DNA of 64,000 bases from Microbacterium thalassium (GCF_014208045.1 NZ_JACHML010000001.1:372001-436000), one strand, 5' to 3'; positions 35,483 to 46,190 are shown, counted from the stretch's first letter. Made by a program: numbers and translations. The notes: generated by a model from the letters alone, not told the origin.

Positions 35483-35814
35483 ATGTCTCCGGGCACACGG
35501 GTGCCCTGTTCGGTGCCGCGTCGGATCTCGACTGCGGATCGCCGTGCGAAAGATGTCAGCCGGCTTCGTCCGTGGACGGCGGCGAGGGAAGCGTTCTACG
35601 ACGCAAGAAGCGCGTCGGAGCGCTGCCAGTGACTCCAGGCTATCAGCGCGCGGCTGTGCATCCGCTGTCCCGGCGATCCGCCCCGCACGGCGAGGCACGG
35701 GTTTCTCCCTGAGACCACGGATTCTCGTCGAGACCCGCCCCGAATCCGCCGTGTCTCAGCGGGTGCCCCGGGTCTCAGCGGATGCCCCGCGTCTCGGGGC
35801 GATCGGGGCGCGCG
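35483..35814 (-). promoter_or_regulatory. 332-bp gap: 5' leader of the DEAD-box gene plus short tandem repeat
   Basis: On the minus strand a TAGCCT hexamer (35642-35637) is a plausible -10 box, giving a leader of about 148 nt. The hairpin GGGCAC-ACGG-GTGCCC (35491-35506) sits directly against the ribosome site. Beyond it, 35753-35790 holds two copies of a 19-bp unit. No gene is seen. Confidence 0.5.
35753..35790 (+). repeat. Two tandem 19-bp units plus a partial third
   Basis: GTCTCAGCGGGTGCCCCGG (35753-35771) and GTCTCAGCGGATGCCCCGC (35772-35790) differ at two positions. A partial GTCTC... copy follows at 35791. It lies between the proline iminopeptidase stop and the helicase leader. Confidence 0.7.
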
Positions 35815-36789
35815 TCAGTCGGCGGCGAAGCGGTCGGTGGCCTCGCGCAGGGCGCGGGCGATGCCGGGCTCGGATGCCGCGTGCGAGGCATCCGGCACCA
35901 CGACGAACTCCGCCTCGGGCCACGCGCGGTGCAGGTCCCACGCCGTCATCATGGGCGTGCACACGTCGTAGCGGCCCTGGACGATGACGCCGGGGATCTC
36001 CTTCAGCGCCGTCGCCCCGTTCACGAGCTGATCGGGCTCGAACCACCCGCCGTGCACGAAGAAATGGTTCTCGATGCGCGCGAACGCCGTCGCGGCGGCA
36101 TCCTCCGTCATGCCCGCCACGAGCTCCTCGTCGGGCAGCAGCGTGAGGGTCGCGGCCTCCCACCGCGTCCAGGCGACGGCCGCCGGGACGTGCACGGCCG
36201 GGTCGGGGTCGCCGAGCCGACGGTGGTACGCCTCGATCATGCGGTTGCGCTCGAGCACCGGGATCGGGGCGATGTAGTCCTCCCACAGGTCGGGGAAGAT
36301 CGCCGACGCGCCGCCCTCGTAGAACCACTCCAGCTCGTGGCGGCGCAGCGTGAAGATGCCGCGCAGCACGATCTCGCTCACCGCGTCCGGGTGCGACTGG
36401 GAATACGCGAGCGCGAGCGCGCTCCCCCACGATCCGCCGAACACCTGCCACGTGTCGATGCCGAAGTTGCGGCGCAGCAGCTCCATGTCGGCGACCAGAT
36501 GCCACGTCGTGATGTGGCGCAGGTCCGCCTCGGGCTGACTCATGTGGGGCGTCGAGCGTCCGCATCCGCGCTGATCGAACAGGATGATGCGGTACTTCTC
36601 GGGGTCGAAGAAGCGCCGGTGCCACGGCGAGCAGCCCGCCCCGGGGCCGCCGTGGAGGAACACCACGGGCTTGCCCTCGGGATTGCCGCACTGCTCCCAG
36701 TACATCCGGTGGCCGTCGCCGACCAGCAGCTCACCGGTCTCGTACGGCTCGATCGGCGGATACAGGATCTCTTCGAGCTGTGGATTCAC
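35815..36789 (-). CDS. pip: Proline iminopeptidase (S33 alpha/beta hydrolase)
   Basis: Cytosolic serine peptidase that removes N-terminal proline from peptides. The 324-residue length is typical. The oxyanion motif HGGPGAG is near 46-52, followed by DQRGCGRS near 75. The nucleophile elbow GGSWGS is near 110-115, the Asp in QGRYDVCTP near 268 and the final His in DASHAASEP near 298. The start is GTG with a GGGGGGAAG stretch just upstream; no in-frame ATG gives the conserved N-terminus. A TAGCGT hexamer at 36902-36897 is a plausible -10 box. Confidence 0.93.
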   Translation of the reverse strand: MNPQLEEILYPPIEPYETGELLVGDGHRMYWEQCGNPEGKPVVFLHGGPGAGCSPWHRRFFDPEKYRIILFDQRGCGRSTPHMSQPEADLRHITTWHLVADMELLRRNFGIDTWQVFGGSWGSALALAYSQSHPDAVSEIVLRGIFTLRRHELEWFYEGGASAIFPDLWEDYIAPIPVLERNRMIEAYHRRLGDPDPAVHVPAAVAWTRWEAATLTLLPDEELVAGMTEDAAATAFARIENHFFVHGGWFEPDQLVNGATALKEIPGVIVQGRYDVCTPMMTAWDLHRAWPEAEFVVVPDASHAASEPGIARALREATDRFAAD

Positions 36790-36971
36790 AGGCTTCCCCC
36801 CGGAATGCCTCGCGCGACGCAGGCTGCGACACGTGCACTTCGGCGCCGTGCCCTCGACCCCCCGACGCAGGCGTTCGTCTCGAACGTCATTCCCACACGC
36901 TACTCTGCGTGCGGCGATCCACCGCTCAGGCGCTCGGGCGACCCCGTTCACCGCCTGCGGCGGAGCGGGTC

Positions 36972-36977
36972 TAGGCT
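36972..36977 (+). promoter_or_regulatory. Leaderless -10 box for mdh
   Basis: TAGGCT, 7 nt before ATG 36985; identical to the box before the 27.5-kb leader peptide. Confidence 0.6.
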
Positions 36978-36984
36978 CGTGGCC

Positions 36985-37998
36985 ATGGACCGGGCACCAC
37001 TCACCGTGACCATCACCGGGGCCGGCGGCCAGATCGGGTACGCGCTGCTGTTCCGCATCGCGGCCGGAGACATGCTGGGCGATCGCCCCGTACGCCTGCG
37101 GCTGCTGGAGATCCCGCAGGGCATGCGCTCGGCCGAGGGCGCGGCGCTCGAGCTGCAGGACTGCGCCTTCCCGCTGCTCCGGGACGTCGAGATCACCGAC
37201 GACCCGGGAACGGCCTTCGACGGCTGCAGCATCGCGCTGCTCGTCGGGTCGCGTCCCCGCGGCCCGGGCATGGAGCGCGCCGACCTGCTCGCCGCCAACG
37301 CCGGCATCTTCGGCCCGCAGGGCGCTGCGATCCAGGCCCACGCCGCCGACGATGTGCGCGCCGTCGTGGTGGGCAACCCGGCGAACACGAACGCGCTGAT
37401 CGCCGCGGCATCGGCCCCCGACATCCCCGCCGGCCGCTTCACGGCGCTCACGCGGCTCGACCACAACCGCGCCGTCGGGCAGCTGACGGCGATGCTCGAC
37501 GCGGAGGCCGCAGACATCCGCGACGTGGCGATCTGGGGCAATCACTCCGCGACCCAGTTCCCCGACGTCGCCCACGCGACCGTGGCCGGCCGCCCCGTGA
37601 TGGACGCGCTCACCGAGCGGCTCGGCTCCGAGGGGGCTGCGACCGCGTGGCTCGACGAGGACTTCGTGCCGCGCGTCGCGCGCCGAGGCGCCGAGATCAT
37701 CGAGGTGCGCGGCTCGTCGTCCGTCGCATCCGCGGCGAACGCGACCATCGACCACGTGCGCGACTGGATGCTGGGCCGCGCTCCCGAGGACGGCTGGACC
37801 TCGGTCGCCCTGCCCTCGCAAGGCGAGTACGGCGTGCCGGAGGGCCTCGTGTGCTCGTTCCCGGCGACCTCGGACGGCTCGGGCTACCGCGTGGTCGAGG
37901 GACTCGCGATGGACGAGCGCGCCCGCGCCCGCTTCGAGGTGTCGGTGGCCGAGCTCGCCGCCGAGCGCGACGCGGTCGCCGCCCTCGGCGTGCTCTGA
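36985..37998 (+). CDS. mdh: Malate dehydrogenase
   Basis: NAD-dependent TCA-cycle enzyme interconverting malate and oxaloacetate. The 337-residue protein is of the cytosolic-type MDH branch common in Actinobacteria. The Rossmann motif [16 protein letters not shown] is near 10-25. The substrate and catalytic region LTRLDHNRA with its Asp/Arg is near 150. The catalytic His lies in the following [12 protein letters not shown] near 182-193. A single gene with a leaderless promoter, followed by an unrelated small gene. Confidence 0.96.
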   Translation: MDRAPLTVTITGAGGQIGYALLFRIAAGDMLGDRPVRLRLLEIPQGMRSAEGAALELQDCAFPLLRDVEITDDPGTAFDGCSIALLVGSRPRGPGMERADLLAANAGIFGPQGAAIQAHAADDVRAVVVGNPANTNALIAAASAPDIPAGRFTALTRLDHNRAVGQLTAMLDAEAADIRDVAIWGNHSATQFPDVAHATVAGRPVMDALTERLGSEGAATAWLDEDFVPRVARRGAEIIEVRGSSSVASAANATIDHVRDWMLGRAPEDGWTSVALPSQGEYGVPEGLVCSFPATSDGSGYRVVEGLAMDERARARFEVSVAELAAERDAVAALGVL

Positions 37999-38065
37999 CC
38001 CGTGCCGGGACCCGCGCGTGAGCGCTCGCGCGATGCGCGAGAATGGGAGCGACGAGGGAGCGAAT

Positions 38066-38515
38066 ATGACCGACAGCGCAGGGACGACGGATGCCGTGGC
38101 CGCGGCGCACCCGCATACGGCCGCCGCGTGCCCGGAGTGCTTCACCGAGCTGCAGTCCGACCGCAACTGGTGGCTCGCCCGCCCGGCCGGCTCGCGCCTG
38201 GTCGGACTCGTCGTCTCGCGTGAGGACATGCCGTCGATCGTCGCCCAGCGCGACGCGCTGACGCGGTTCGGCGTGCCGATCGAGGGGTTCCGGCATCCGG
38301 CCCCCGAGACGCTGGAGTCGTGGGAGGACCGCCTCGTGCGACTGTTCGGCACCCTGACCCGCGGTGACGTGCTCGCCGTGGCGAACGTCCACGCCCTCGG
38401 CCGCGACACCGACGAGGAGACGCGCACGCTGGCCGCGCTCCAGCGGCGCGGCGTGATGGTGAAGGTCATCAACCACGGCGCCGCCCACCTGGTCGACGCC
38501 GAGCCCGAGGCCTGA
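38066..38515 (+). CDS. Small protein with a lone, degenerate resolvase N-terminal domain
   Basis: A 149-residue protein. Residues 44-135 resemble the catalytic domain of serine recombinases. VGLVVSREDM matches the strand carrying the nucleophile serine (S51), but the usual Arg before it is Val. DVLAVANVHALGRDTDEE matches the stretch with the conserved LGR (R113), and QRRGVMVKVI the following helix-strand. There is no DNA-binding C-terminal domain; the gene simply ends. An N-terminal CPEC (22-25) could be half a zinc site. A GAGGGAG ribosome site supports expression. Probably a domesticated regulator or remnant rather than an active recombinase. Directly next to the IS110 element. Confidence 0.65.
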   Translation: MTDSAGTTDAVAAAHPHTAAACPECFTELQSDRNWWLARPAGSRLVGLVVSREDMPSIVAQRDALTRFGVPIEGFRHPAPETLESWEDRLVRLFGTLTRGDVLAVANVHALGRDTDEETRTLAALQRRGVMVKVINHGAAHLVDAEPEA

Positions 38516-38525
38516 CTGTGAGGAT

Positions 38526-38773
38526 GGCGTTCGCAGCCTGACGGTGCTGGGCTGTGGTCGGTGGCTTCGAGCGTGACCCTTGGCCTGACTGGCTTCGTGC
38601 CTTTCGCGCGACTTGTCCGCTCGGGGTCGCCGGCCCCGGCCCGAGTGGAGTGACTGGCCTGATCAGGAGCTTGACCGTCGAGCGTTGGCGCGCTCTTCGT
38701 GTCCCGTCACAGTCCTGCCGATTCTCCAACCCGGACCGGGATCCACGTCCCGTCCTGGCAAGGAGAAGAACGC
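38526..38773 (+). ncRNA. Candidate IS110 bridge RNA region
   Basis: Non-coding left end of the IS110 element. Elements of the IS110 group (for example IS621) encode here a structured bridge RNA that pairs with target and donor DNA. Seen in the sequence: the palindrome CCTGATCAGG (38658-38667), a GC hairpin CGGGG...CCCCG around 38622-38638, and a repeated TGACTGGC (38586-38593, 38651-38658) of the sort found in internal loops. No ORF is present. Exact ends and guide loops are not resolved. Confidence 0.5.
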
Positions 38774-39817
38774 ATGAACAGTCTGACCGATCTGCTCGAC
38801 GTCGTCATCGGCGTCGATACGCACGTCCTCACCCACACCGCCGCGATCGTCGATGCCGGCACGGGCGGGGTGATCGCCCAGCTCACCGTCGACGCGACCG
38901 CGACCGGATACGCAGAGCTGGTCGATTTCGCCGACGAGCACAGCACGCTGCGGGCCTGGGCGATCGAAGGGACCGGTGGGCACGGCGCCGGTCTCGCCCG
39001 TCACCTCGAGCGGTCAAGAGAGGTGGTCGTCGAGCTGGATCGACCCGAACGCGCGCAGCGCCGCCACGGGGCGAAATCCGACCCTTTGGACGCGATCCGC
39101 GCCGCGCGCGAGGCGCTGTCCCGGCCCCGGCTCGGAACACCACGTTCCCCAGGCGACCGCCAGGCACTGTCGGTACTGCTCGCGGCCCGCCGCTCCGCGG
39201 TCGCGTCATCTACCGATGCGCAGCGACAGGTCTTCAGTCTCGTCATCGCCGCACCCGAGCCGATCCGGGTCAAGTTCCGGGGCATGAAGCTGCCCGCGAT
39301 GCTTCGCACCGCCGCGAAGCTGCGGCTGAGCCCGTCCTGGGACCTGGAGACCCGCACCACGGTCACCGTGCTGCGATCTCTGGCGCGCCGCGCACTCGAG
39401 CTCACTGCCGAGGCCGCAGCACACGAGAAGGAGATCCTCCGCATCGTCCGAACGATGCGCCCCGACCTGCTCGACCAGCCCGGGATCGGACCGATCGTCG
39501 CCGCAACAGTCCTCTGCGCATGGTCACATCCCGGCCGCATCCACTCCGAAGCCGCATTCGCGATGCTCGGCGGCGTCGCCCCGATCCCGGCGACCAGCGG
39601 TCAAGTCACCCATCGACACCGACTCAACCGCCACGGCGACAGGCAACTCAACCGGGCCCTGCACGTGATCGCGCTATCGAGGCTGCGCTACGACGAGCGC
39701 ACTCGCGCCTACGCCGACCGCCGCACCAGCCAAGGACGATCACGCCGCGAGATCATCCGCTGCCTCAAGCGCTACATCGCCCGGGACCTCTACCGACTCC
39801 TCGAACACCCCGCTTGA
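38774..39817 (+). CDS. IS110-family transposase (DEDD plus serine recombinase-like)
   Basis: A 347-residue transposase that appears intact. The N-terminal RuvC-like DEDD domain has GVDTH (D15), IEGTG (E65) and KSDPLD (D103, D106). The C-terminal Transposase_20 domain starts DQPGIGP near 234 and holds the catalytic serine in IPATSGQ (S275), followed by RHGDRQLNRALH. All four acidic residues and the serine are present, so it should be active. AGGAG lies 9 nt before the ATG. IS110 recombinases are guided by a bridge RNA, for which the upstream 250 bp are the candidate template. Confidence 0.93.
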   Translation: MNSLTDLLDVVIGVDTHVLTHTAAIVDAGTGGVIAQLTVDATATGYAELVDFADEHSTLRAWAIEGTGGHGAGLARHLERSREVVVELDRPERAQRRHGAKSDPLDAIRAAREALSRPRLGTPRSPGDRQALSVLLAARRSAVASSTDAQRQVFSLVIAAPEPIRVKFRGMKLPAMLRTAAKLRLSPSWDLETRTTVTVLRSLARRALELTAEAAAHEKEILRIVRTMRPDLLDQPGIGPIVAATVLCAWSHPGRIHSEAAFAMLGGVAPIPATSGQVTHRHRLNRHGDRQLNRALHVIALSRLRYDERTRAYADRRTSQGRSRREIIRCLKRYIARDLYRLLEHPA

Positions 39818-39849
39818 CATCCATAGGAGCGTCGACCGGGCCGGCGGGA

Positions 39850-42198
<2,349 letters not shown>

Positions 42199-42275
42199 GC
42201 GGTGCTCCTTGCTCGATTCGTGCCTGCTCAGTCTCGCGCACGCCGGCGACACCGCGCTTGTCGGATCATGCTCGC

Positions 42276-42851
42276 TCAGCGCGCCCGCCAGCAGCCGGCG
42301 ACATGGTCGTCGACCATCCCCGCGGACTGCATGAGCGCGTACATCGTCGTCGAGCCGACGAAGCGGAAGCCCCGCTTCTTCAGCGCCTTGCTCAGGGCAT
42401 CCGATTCGGCGGTCGTCGCCGGTACGTCCGCGAACGACGCCGGGCGCGGGCGTGCGGATGCCGGTGCGAACGACCACAGCAGCGCGTCCAGCTCACCGGC
42501 GTCCATGTCGACGACGATCCGCGCGTTGGAGATGGTCGCCTCGATCTTCGCGCGATTGCGCACGATGCCGGCATCCGCCATCAGCCGTTCGACGTCCTCG
42601 TCGCCGTATCCGGCCACCGCCCCGGGGTCGAATCCGTCGAAGACGTCGCGGAACCGCGGGCGCTTGCGCAGGATCGTGATCCACGACAGCCCGGCCTGGA
42701 ACCCCTCGAGGCTCATCTTCTCGAACAGCGCGCGGTCGCCGTGCAGGGGTCGTCCCCACTCCTCGTCGTGGTACCGGCGGTACTCGGCATCGTCGCCGAC
42801 CCACGCGCACCGGTCGGTGCCGTCGGGGCCCGCGATCACATCGGCGCTCAT
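42276..42851 (-). CDS. tag: DNA-3-methyladenine glycosylase I
   Basis: Base-excision repair enzyme that removes 3-methyladenine from DNA. The 191-residue protein has the diagnostic RCAWVG, YHDEEWGRP near 31-39, SLEGFQAGLSW near 53-63 and, near the end, RFVGSTTMYALMQ then MVDDHVAGCW. The Cys/His residues of RCAW, YHDEE and DDHxxxCW form the zinc site. The ATG at 42851 is chosen because a TACGCT box lies 7 nt upstream. A longer open frame starts beyond a 13-C tract and would translate it into glycines. Confidence 0.95.
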   Translation of the reverse strand: MSADVIAGPDGTDRCAWVGDDAEYRRYHDEEWGRPLHGDRALFEKMSLEGFQAGLSWITILRKRPRFRDVFDGFDPGAVAGYGDEDVERLMADAGIVRNRAKIEATISNARIVVDMDAGELDALLWSFAPASARPRPASFADVPATTAESDALSKALKKRGFRFVGSTTMYALMQSAGMVDDHVAGCWRAR

Positions 42852-42858
42852 CTCCGCC

Positions 42859-42864
42859 AGCGTA
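42859..42864 (-). promoter_or_regulatory. Leaderless -10 box for tag
   Basis: TACGCT on the minus strand, 7 nt before ATG 42851. Confidence 0.6.
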
Positions 42865-42883
42865 GACGCAGCGCCCGACATCG

Positions 42884-42896
42884 CCCCCCCCCCCCC
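42884..42896 (+). repeat. 13-C homopolymer between divergent genes
   Basis: An uninterrupted run of 13 C between the tag promoter and the zinc-ribbon gene. It is upstream of both starts, in the -35 area or beyond for tag. Such tracts change length by slippage and are also prone to sequencing error. Confidence 0.85.
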
Positions 42897-42975
42897 GGAC
42901 CGGCACCCGCTGTTCACCCGCGTCGCCTAACGTAGAAGAGGCCCGATTCCCCCGCGGGCCAGAAGGAGCACCGCC

Positions 42976-43392
42976 ATGAAGATCGTCTCGTCGTCGGATT
43001 GGCGCAGCTCCCTCCCGTTCGAGACCCCGACGCTGCTGTCGGAGGTCATGCCGGGCGAGGACGCCAACTGCTTCATCTGCGGCACGGGTGCGGATCCCCG
43101 GCCGCGCACCGAGCTGTGGGCGGTCAAGCACCGCCACCCCAAGAACCACGACGGCTACGTGCGCTTCTACTGCCTCGAGCACCGGCCCGCGGTCGCCGCG
43201 CCGCCGGCTCCGACGGTCACCGCGGCGAGCACGGGCCGCTCCCGGTCGGCATCGCGCCCGGCCGCCGAGCGCCGCACCGCCGCACCGCGCCGGACGCCAG
43301 CCCCCGAGAAGCCCCGGGCGGTGTGCCCGAACTGCTTCGTCGAGGTCGCGGCGAGCGGCGTGTGCGGCCTCTGCGGCGAGAAGATCGCCTGA
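42976..43392 (+). CDS. Small protein with two zinc-binding motifs
   Basis: A 138-residue protein with no recognised function. Its N-terminal half has NCFIC (C32, C35) and YCLEH (C66, H69), a likely zinc site. A basic Ala/Pro/Arg linker spans about 72-113. The C-terminus has CPNC (C117, C120) and CGLC (C130, C133), a zinc ribbon. AGAAGGAG precedes the ATG, and TAACGT near 42930 could be its -10 box. Relatives in Microbacteriaceae are sometimes mislabelled glucose-6-phosphate dehydrogenase, but there is no similarity to that enzyme here. Convergent with the acyl-CoA oxidase gene, 3 bp apart. Confidence 0.75.
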   Translation: MKIVSSSDWRSSLPFETPTLLSEVMPGEDANCFICGTGADPRPRTELWAVKHRHPKNHDGYVRFYCLEHRPAVAAPPAPTVTAASTGRSRSASRPAAERRTAAPRRTPAPEKPRAVCPNCFVEVAASGVCGLCGEKIA

Positions 43393-43395
43393 GCG

Positions 43396-45504
43396 CTACT
43401 TCTTCTTCTTGAGCGACTTCTCCGACACGGGAGCGTCGCCCGAGGCCGCGAGCGCGTCGTAGTACGCGCGCGCCTCGTCCTGACGGGCCTGCTCGGCGCC
43501 CGACGCGATGGGGGCGCGCACGTGCTCGGGCGCGAAGCCGTAGGCGTCGACGAGGTCCTGCGCGTGCGGACGCAGCCGCAGGCACAGGCGGTCGATGTAG
43601 CGCGAGACGGATGCCGCGCGCTGCGTCGACAGGCGCCCGTTGATCAGGTGCCACGCGAGGTGCTTCTCGATCAGGTGCAGCCCGAACAGGTCGCGCAGCC
43701 ACGTCAGCACGCGCTTCGTGCCCTCGTCCTGCACGGCGTTGACGCCGTCCGAGAAGGCCTCCCACTGCAGCAGCTCACCGTGGGCGCGAGCGGCCTCGAT
43801 GAGCTCGGCCTGGTGCGCGTTGAACAGCGCGGCGGCCTCGGCGGCATCGAGCTTGGATGCCGGTCGCAGAGCGGCGGCGACGTCGGCGACCATCTGCTCG
43901 ACGCGGCCGGCGAGCAGCTCGTGCTGCTGGTCGGCGCGCAGGCCCAGCTCGACCGAGCGGGCGGTCGAGCCGAAGTCGGCGACGGCCTGGCCGAGCTGGC
44001 GCAGCCCGGCGCCGTGGAAGACCTTGCCCGCGGTCTGCCCGACGGCGAAGCGGGCGAGCTTGGCGGCATCCGCCCCCTTGAACTGCTTGGCGTAGTCGCT
44101 GAGCAGGCGCTTGCCGACCAGCTGCAGCAGCACGTTGTTGTCGCCTTCGAAGGTGACGTACACGTCGAGGTCCTGGTGCAGGCCCACCAGACGGTTCTCG
44201 GCGAGGAAGCCGGCACCGCCGCACGCCTCGCGGCACTCCTGGATGGTCGACAGCGCGTTCCACGTCGACAGGGGCTTGAGCGCGGCCGCGAGGGTCTCGA
44301 GGTCCTCGCGCTCCTGAGGCGTGTCGTGCTCGCCGCTGAAGACGCCGTCGAACTTGCGCAGCAGCTCGTCGTGCGCGAAGAACTGCGCGTAGTTCTGGGC
44401 GATCAGGGGCAGCAGGCGCCGCTGGTGCTTGCCGTAGTCCAGCAGCACGACCTCATCGGTGCCGGCGCCCGAGTCGAACTGGCGGCGCTGGTTGGCGTAG
44501 GTGGTCGCGATGTGCAGCGCCAGCGCGGTGCCGGTGGTCGCGGCGCCGTCGAGCGACACGCGGCCCTGCACGAGAGCGCCGAGCATCGTGAAGAAGCGGC
44601 GGCCGGGGCTGTCGATCTCGGACGTGTAGGTCCCGTCGGCGGCGACCTGCCCGTAGCGGTCGAGCATATTGAAGCGCGGCACGCGGACGTGGTCGAAGTG
44701 CAGGCGGCCGTTGTCGATGCCGTTGAGCCCGCCCTTGACGCCGTCGTCTTCGCCGCCGATGCCGGGGAGGAAGTTCCCCTCGTCGTCGCGCAGCGGCACG
44801 AAGAAGCAGTGCACGCCGTAGTTGACGCCGCCGGTGATCAGCTGCGCGAACACCGTCGCCGCCTTTCCGTGCAGAGCGGCGTTGCCGAGGTAGTCCTTCC
44901 AGGCGCCCCGGAACGGGGTGTGGATGACGAACTCCTCGGTCTCGGGGTCGTACGTCGCGGTCGTGCCGATGGCGGCGACATCCGATCCGTGCCCGGTCTC
45001 GGTCATGGCGAACGCTCCGGGAAGATCGAGCGTCATGACGTCGCGCAGCCAGGCGTCGTGGTGCTTCTTCGTACCCAGCTGCTGGATGGCCGAGCCGAAC
45101 AGGCCCCACTGCACACCCGACTTGATCTGCAGGCTCGGGTCGGCGAGGACGACCTCCTGGAAGCCGGCGAGGTTCGCACCGTTGTTGTTCTTGCCGCCGT
45201 ACTCCACGGGGTACGCGCGTCCCGACGCGCCGTTCTCGACGAGCAGGCGCAGCTGTGCCAGCACGCGCTCGCGGTGCTCGGGCATCGGCATCCCCTCGAC
45301 GCGCCAGAAGGCCGGGTCCTTGACCATCTCGCGCGCTTCGCGGCGGGTCTCGGCCCACGTGCCGAGGAGCAGGTCGGTGACCGCATCGCGGTCGATGCGG
45401 GGCTCGGATGCCTCTTCCGCGGTATGCGGGGCGACGGGAGCGCCGCCGGCGGGCGTGCGCTTGCTCGTGGACGGCTTCGGGGAACGGACGGCGGCGTCGG
45501 TCAT
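43396..45504 (-). CDS. Acyl-CoA oxidase / acyl-CoA dehydrogenase family (ACOX-like)
   Basis: A flavoprotein catalysing the first oxidation of beta-oxidation. The 702-residue length and two C-terminal helical domains fit the acyl-CoA oxidase branch, which passes electrons to O2, rather than the ~380-residue dehydrogenases. The FAD-binding segment GAFAMTETGHGSDV is near 165. The YGKHQRRLLP and GGAGFLAENR segments lie near 362 and 427. The C-terminus is Lys-rich (KSLKKKK). ATG 45504 is preferred because AAAGG lies 8 nt upstream; an ATG two codons earlier is too close to it. Confidence 0.88.
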   Translation of the reverse strand: MTDAAVRSPKPSTSKRTPAGGAPVAPHTAEEASEPRIDRDAVTDLLLGTWAETRREAREMVKDPAFWRVEGMPMPEHRERVLAQLRLLVENGASGRAYPVEYGGKNNNGANLAGFQEVVLADPSLQIKSGVQWGLFGSAIQQLGTKKHHDAWLRDVMTLDLPGAFAMTETGHGSDVAAIGTTATYDPETEEFVIHTPFRGAWKDYLGNAALHGKAATVFAQLITGGVNYGVHCFFVPLRDDEGNFLPGIGGEDDGVKGGLNGIDNGRLHFDHVRVPRFNMLDRYGQVAADGTYTSEIDSPGRRFFTMLGALVQGRVSLDGAATTGTALALHIATTYANQRRQFDSGAGTDEVVLLDYGKHQRRLLPLIAQNYAQFFAHDELLRKFDGVFSGEHDTPQEREDLETLAAALKPLSTWNALSTIQECREACGGAGFLAENRLVGLHQDLDVYVTFEGDNNVLLQLVGKRLLSDYAKQFKGADAAKLARFAVGQTAGKVFHGAGLRQLGQAVADFGSTARSVELGLRADQQHELLAGRVEQMVADVAAALRPASKLDAAEAAALFNAHQAELIEAARAHGELLQWEAFSDGVNAVQDEGTKRVLTWLRDLFGLHLIEKHLAWHLINGRLSTQRAASVSRYIDRLCLRLRPHAQDLVDAYGFAPEHVRAPIASGAEQARQDEARAYYDALAASGDAPVSEKSLKKKK

Positions 45505-45695
45505 GCACATCACCTTTCGCTGTGATGGACGGGGAAGTCGTTCTGAAGGTAGGACTCCCACAACATCGTTCCAAAGCGGTTGTGTGGGATGCACAACTGC
45601 GCGGCGACGCGTTCGCCGGGCGTGTTGTGCGTTCCCGACAGGCGCTCGGCGGCTGGGCGGTTGCCGAGCACGGACTGCCCGCGCAGGATGGGCGC
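45505..45695. promoter_or_regulatory. Divergent promoter region with imperfect inverted repeat
   Basis: TCCCACAAC (45556-45564) and GTTGTGTGGGA (45579-45589) form an imperfect inverted repeat between the acyl-CoA oxidase and GNAT genes. It is about the size of a TetR-type operator. The regulator is not in view. Confidence 0.35.
45684..45689 (+). promoter_or_regulatory. Leaderless -10-like box for the GNAT gene
   Basis: CAGGAT, 6 nt before ATG 45696. Confidence 0.45.
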
Positions 45696-46190
45696 ATGGA
45701 GGTGTCGCTCGTCCCCTGGAGCCCGCACGATCTGGGCGTGCTCGAGCGCGCCAACACCCCGGAGATGACGCGGCACCTCGGCGGCCCCGAGACCGACGAA
45801 CAGGTGCGCGCGCGGCACGAGCGCTACCTGCGCGACCGCGAGACGGGCGCATCGCACATGTTCCGCATCGACGTGGACGGGCACACCGTCGGCGGCATCG
45901 GCTACTGGCCGATCGAGTTCGACGGCGAGCCCGCCTACGAGGCCGGATGGAGCGTCGAGCCGGCGTGGCAGGGACGCGGCGTGGCGACCGAGGCGCTGCG
46001 GCACCTCGTGGAGCGGGTCACCGCAGCCGGTGACCGCCGGCTGCTGGTGGCCTTCCCGTGGCCGGCGAACGCGGCGTCGAACGCGATGTGCCGGCGCGCC
46101 GGGTTCGAGCTGCGGGGCACGTCGTCGGGGCCGTGGCGGGGGCAGGACGTCACGTACAACAACTGGGTGCTCGACCTCGGCGCGGAGTGA
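45696..46190 (+). CDS. GNAT-family N-acetyltransferase (RimJ/RimL-like)
   Basis: A 164-residue acetyl-CoA-dependent acetyltransferase. The acetyl-CoA pyrophosphate loop WQGRGVATEAL is near 91-101. GIGYWPIEFDG precedes it as the beta-4 strand, and NAASNAMCRRAGFELRG near 124-140 is the RimI/RimJ-like C-terminal motif. Substrate (protein, antibiotic or metabolite) unknown. The open frame extends upstream, but the family N-terminus and the -10-like box point to ATG 45696. Confidence 0.82.
   Translation: MEVSLVPWSPHDLGVLERANTPEMTRHLGGPETDEQVRARHERYLRDRETGASHMFRIDVDGHTVGGIGYWPIEFDGEPAYEAGWSVEPAWQGRGVATEALRHLVERVTAAGDRRLLVAFPWPANAASNAMCRRAGFELRGTSSGPWRGQDVTYNNWVLDLGAE

Larger units (their letters stand above)
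38516..39835 (+). mobile_element. IS110-family insertion sequence (approximate limits)
   Basis: About 1.3 kb: ~250 bp of non-coding left end, one transposase gene and only ~20 bp of non-coding right end. It sits in the gap between two convergent genes (stops at 38515 and 39850). Like other IS110 elements it shows no clear terminal inverted repeats or target duplication, so the exact ends cannot be placed by eye. TTGACA at 39814-39819, at the very right end, could serve as a -35 box that meets a left-end -10 when the ends join in the circular form. Confidence 0.82.

Noticed and set aside
38516..39835. Terminal inverted repeats and target duplication for the IS element
   Set aside because: None found at either end, as expected for IS110; limits therefore stay approximate.
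42976..43392. Annotation as glucose-6-phosphate dehydrogenase
   Set aside because: The name is used for similar short actinobacterial proteins, but only zinc motifs and a basic linker are present; no NADP or substrate motif.
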